Source of the DNA: Hydrogenophaga sp. SL48
Lineage (GTDB): Bacteria; Pseudomonadota; Gammaproteobacteria; Burkholderiales; Burkholderiaceae_C
Direction: 5' to 3'
Assembly (NCBI RefSeq): GCF_021729865.1
Contig: NZ_CP063400.1
Location: forward strand, 2,914,001 to 2,978,000
DNA: 64,000 nucleotides
Part shown: positions 63,699 through 64,000 of the stretch, piece by piece
How positions within the stretch are numbered: the stretch's first letter is position 1
How the letters are laid out: every line of letters begins with the position of its first letter
Made by a program: the position numbers and the translations under genes
Notes under the pieces: model-generated
The model's input: the letters and a program-made list of their open reading frames with translations, nothing else
What the model was told of the DNA's origin: nothing
Database searches by the model: none

Positions 63699-64000
63699 AT
63701 GAATGAAACCAGTGCAGGTGGTGCAATCAGCATTGCGGCGGAGATGATCGACAAAAATTCACCTATAGCAGCATCTGTAACGAGCGCCTCACTCAAACGC
63801 GGTAATCGCGAAGTTATTACTGACTTCTATGTTTCCGCCGACGTACTCGTCGAACCAAAAAAATTCGCCTTCAAAGTCTTCCTCCGCCTCAATGCAAAGA
63901 AAATTCGATTTGAAAAAGTTTCTTTCAAACACTGCATCTTTGATGGTTGCTATCTAAACAACTGTACATTTGATTCATGCGACTTCACTGGCTGCCGATT
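63699..64000 (+). CDS. Pentapeptide-repeat protein (3' end cut by window)
   Basis: An open frame from ATG 63699 (GGGAG 10 bp upstream) runs to the window edge without a stop. It begins MNETSAGGAISIAAEM, has a globular region of about 70 residues (VITDFYVSADVLVEPKKFAFKVFL) and then enters repeats of five (FEKVS FKHCI FDGCY LNNCT FDSCD FTGC), the pentapeptide pattern with Phe/Leu at the centre and many Cys. G+C of this stretch is about 45 %, far below the rest of the window, so it is probably acquired DNA. Pentapeptide-repeat proteins form right-handed beta-helices, and some protect gyrase. Function unknown. Confidence 0.75.
   Translation, partial: MNETSAGGAISIAAEMIDKNSPIAASVTSASLKRGNREVITDFYVSADVLVEPKKFAFKVFLRLNAKKIRFEKVSFKHCIFDGCYLNNCTFDSCDFTGCR

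Overview
The window is a GC-rich (roughly 65-70 %), gene-dense chromosomal segment of a betaproteobacterium. Protein similarity, the nas/hut gene orders and the dispersed GC-rich intergenic repeats suggest Burkholderiales, family Comamonadaceae, with a Hydrogenophaga-like organism the best guess (inference, no marker rRNA is present). About 50 protein genes, one complete IS element, ten copies of a dispersed palindromic repeat and several regulatory regions are annotated. No tRNA, rRNA or CRISPR array was seen.

Region 1 (1-11.5 kb) is a nitrate/nitrite assimilation locus. On the minus strand are a PP2C-phosphatase/Ser-Thr-kinase fusion (cut by the window edge) and an ANTAR antiterminator with two C-terminal NarX-like nitrate-box modules. 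Divergent from them are nirB, a periplasmic protein built from two of the same nitrate boxes, nirD, the catalytic nitrate reductase nasA, ybiB and cobA (siroheme for NirB). The 349-bp divergent region holds a textbook sigma-54 promoter. About 12 bp further on lies a leader with hexaloop hairpins of the kind ANTAR proteins bind, so the control logic resembles Klebsiella nas/NasR with different sensor modules.

Region 2 (11.5-37 kb) is housekeeping: a YhiN-type flavoprotein, rpsU with its own promoter and bidirectional terminator, lysR/lysA, yqeY, a LivK-type binding protein, an EamA permease, pmbA, darP, mog, a SlyD-type isomerase, a pabB-pabC fusion, cysE, trmJ, suhB, two hybrid PAS histidine kinases, mutS translationally coupled to an Anbu proteasome-like peptidase, an alpha/beta hydrolase and uppP.

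Region 3 (37-44 kb) has a DUF1439 lipoprotein and a five-gene run: two small membrane proteins, a secreted hydrolase, and a LytS/AlgZ-type kinase with a LytTR regulator. It is followed by a GlxA-type AraC regulator divergent from an MBL-fold hydrolase.

Region 4 (43.8-52.1 kb) is a complete histidine-utilisation locus. hutC is divergent from a YjiH-family membrane protein, hutU, hutH, hutD, hutI and hutG, with a promoter and palindromic operator between them. The formimidoylglutamase (HutG) route to glutamate plus formamide is encoded.

Region 5 (52-64 kb) is more accessory. It contains a repeat-rich secreted protein, a DUF924 protein, kefF/kefC, glutaminase, and a YjjJ-type HipA kinase with its own DNA-binding domain and three 11-bp operator-like repeats over its start. 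Then comes a lipoprotein / IS5 element / GH19-lysozyme module whose C-terminus resembles the secretion domain of Xanthomonas-type T4SS effectors. This is a candidate antibacterial effector-immunity pair whose effector ribosome-binding site has been displaced by the IS. glnS follows, and a low-GC pentapeptide-repeat gene runs off the right edge.
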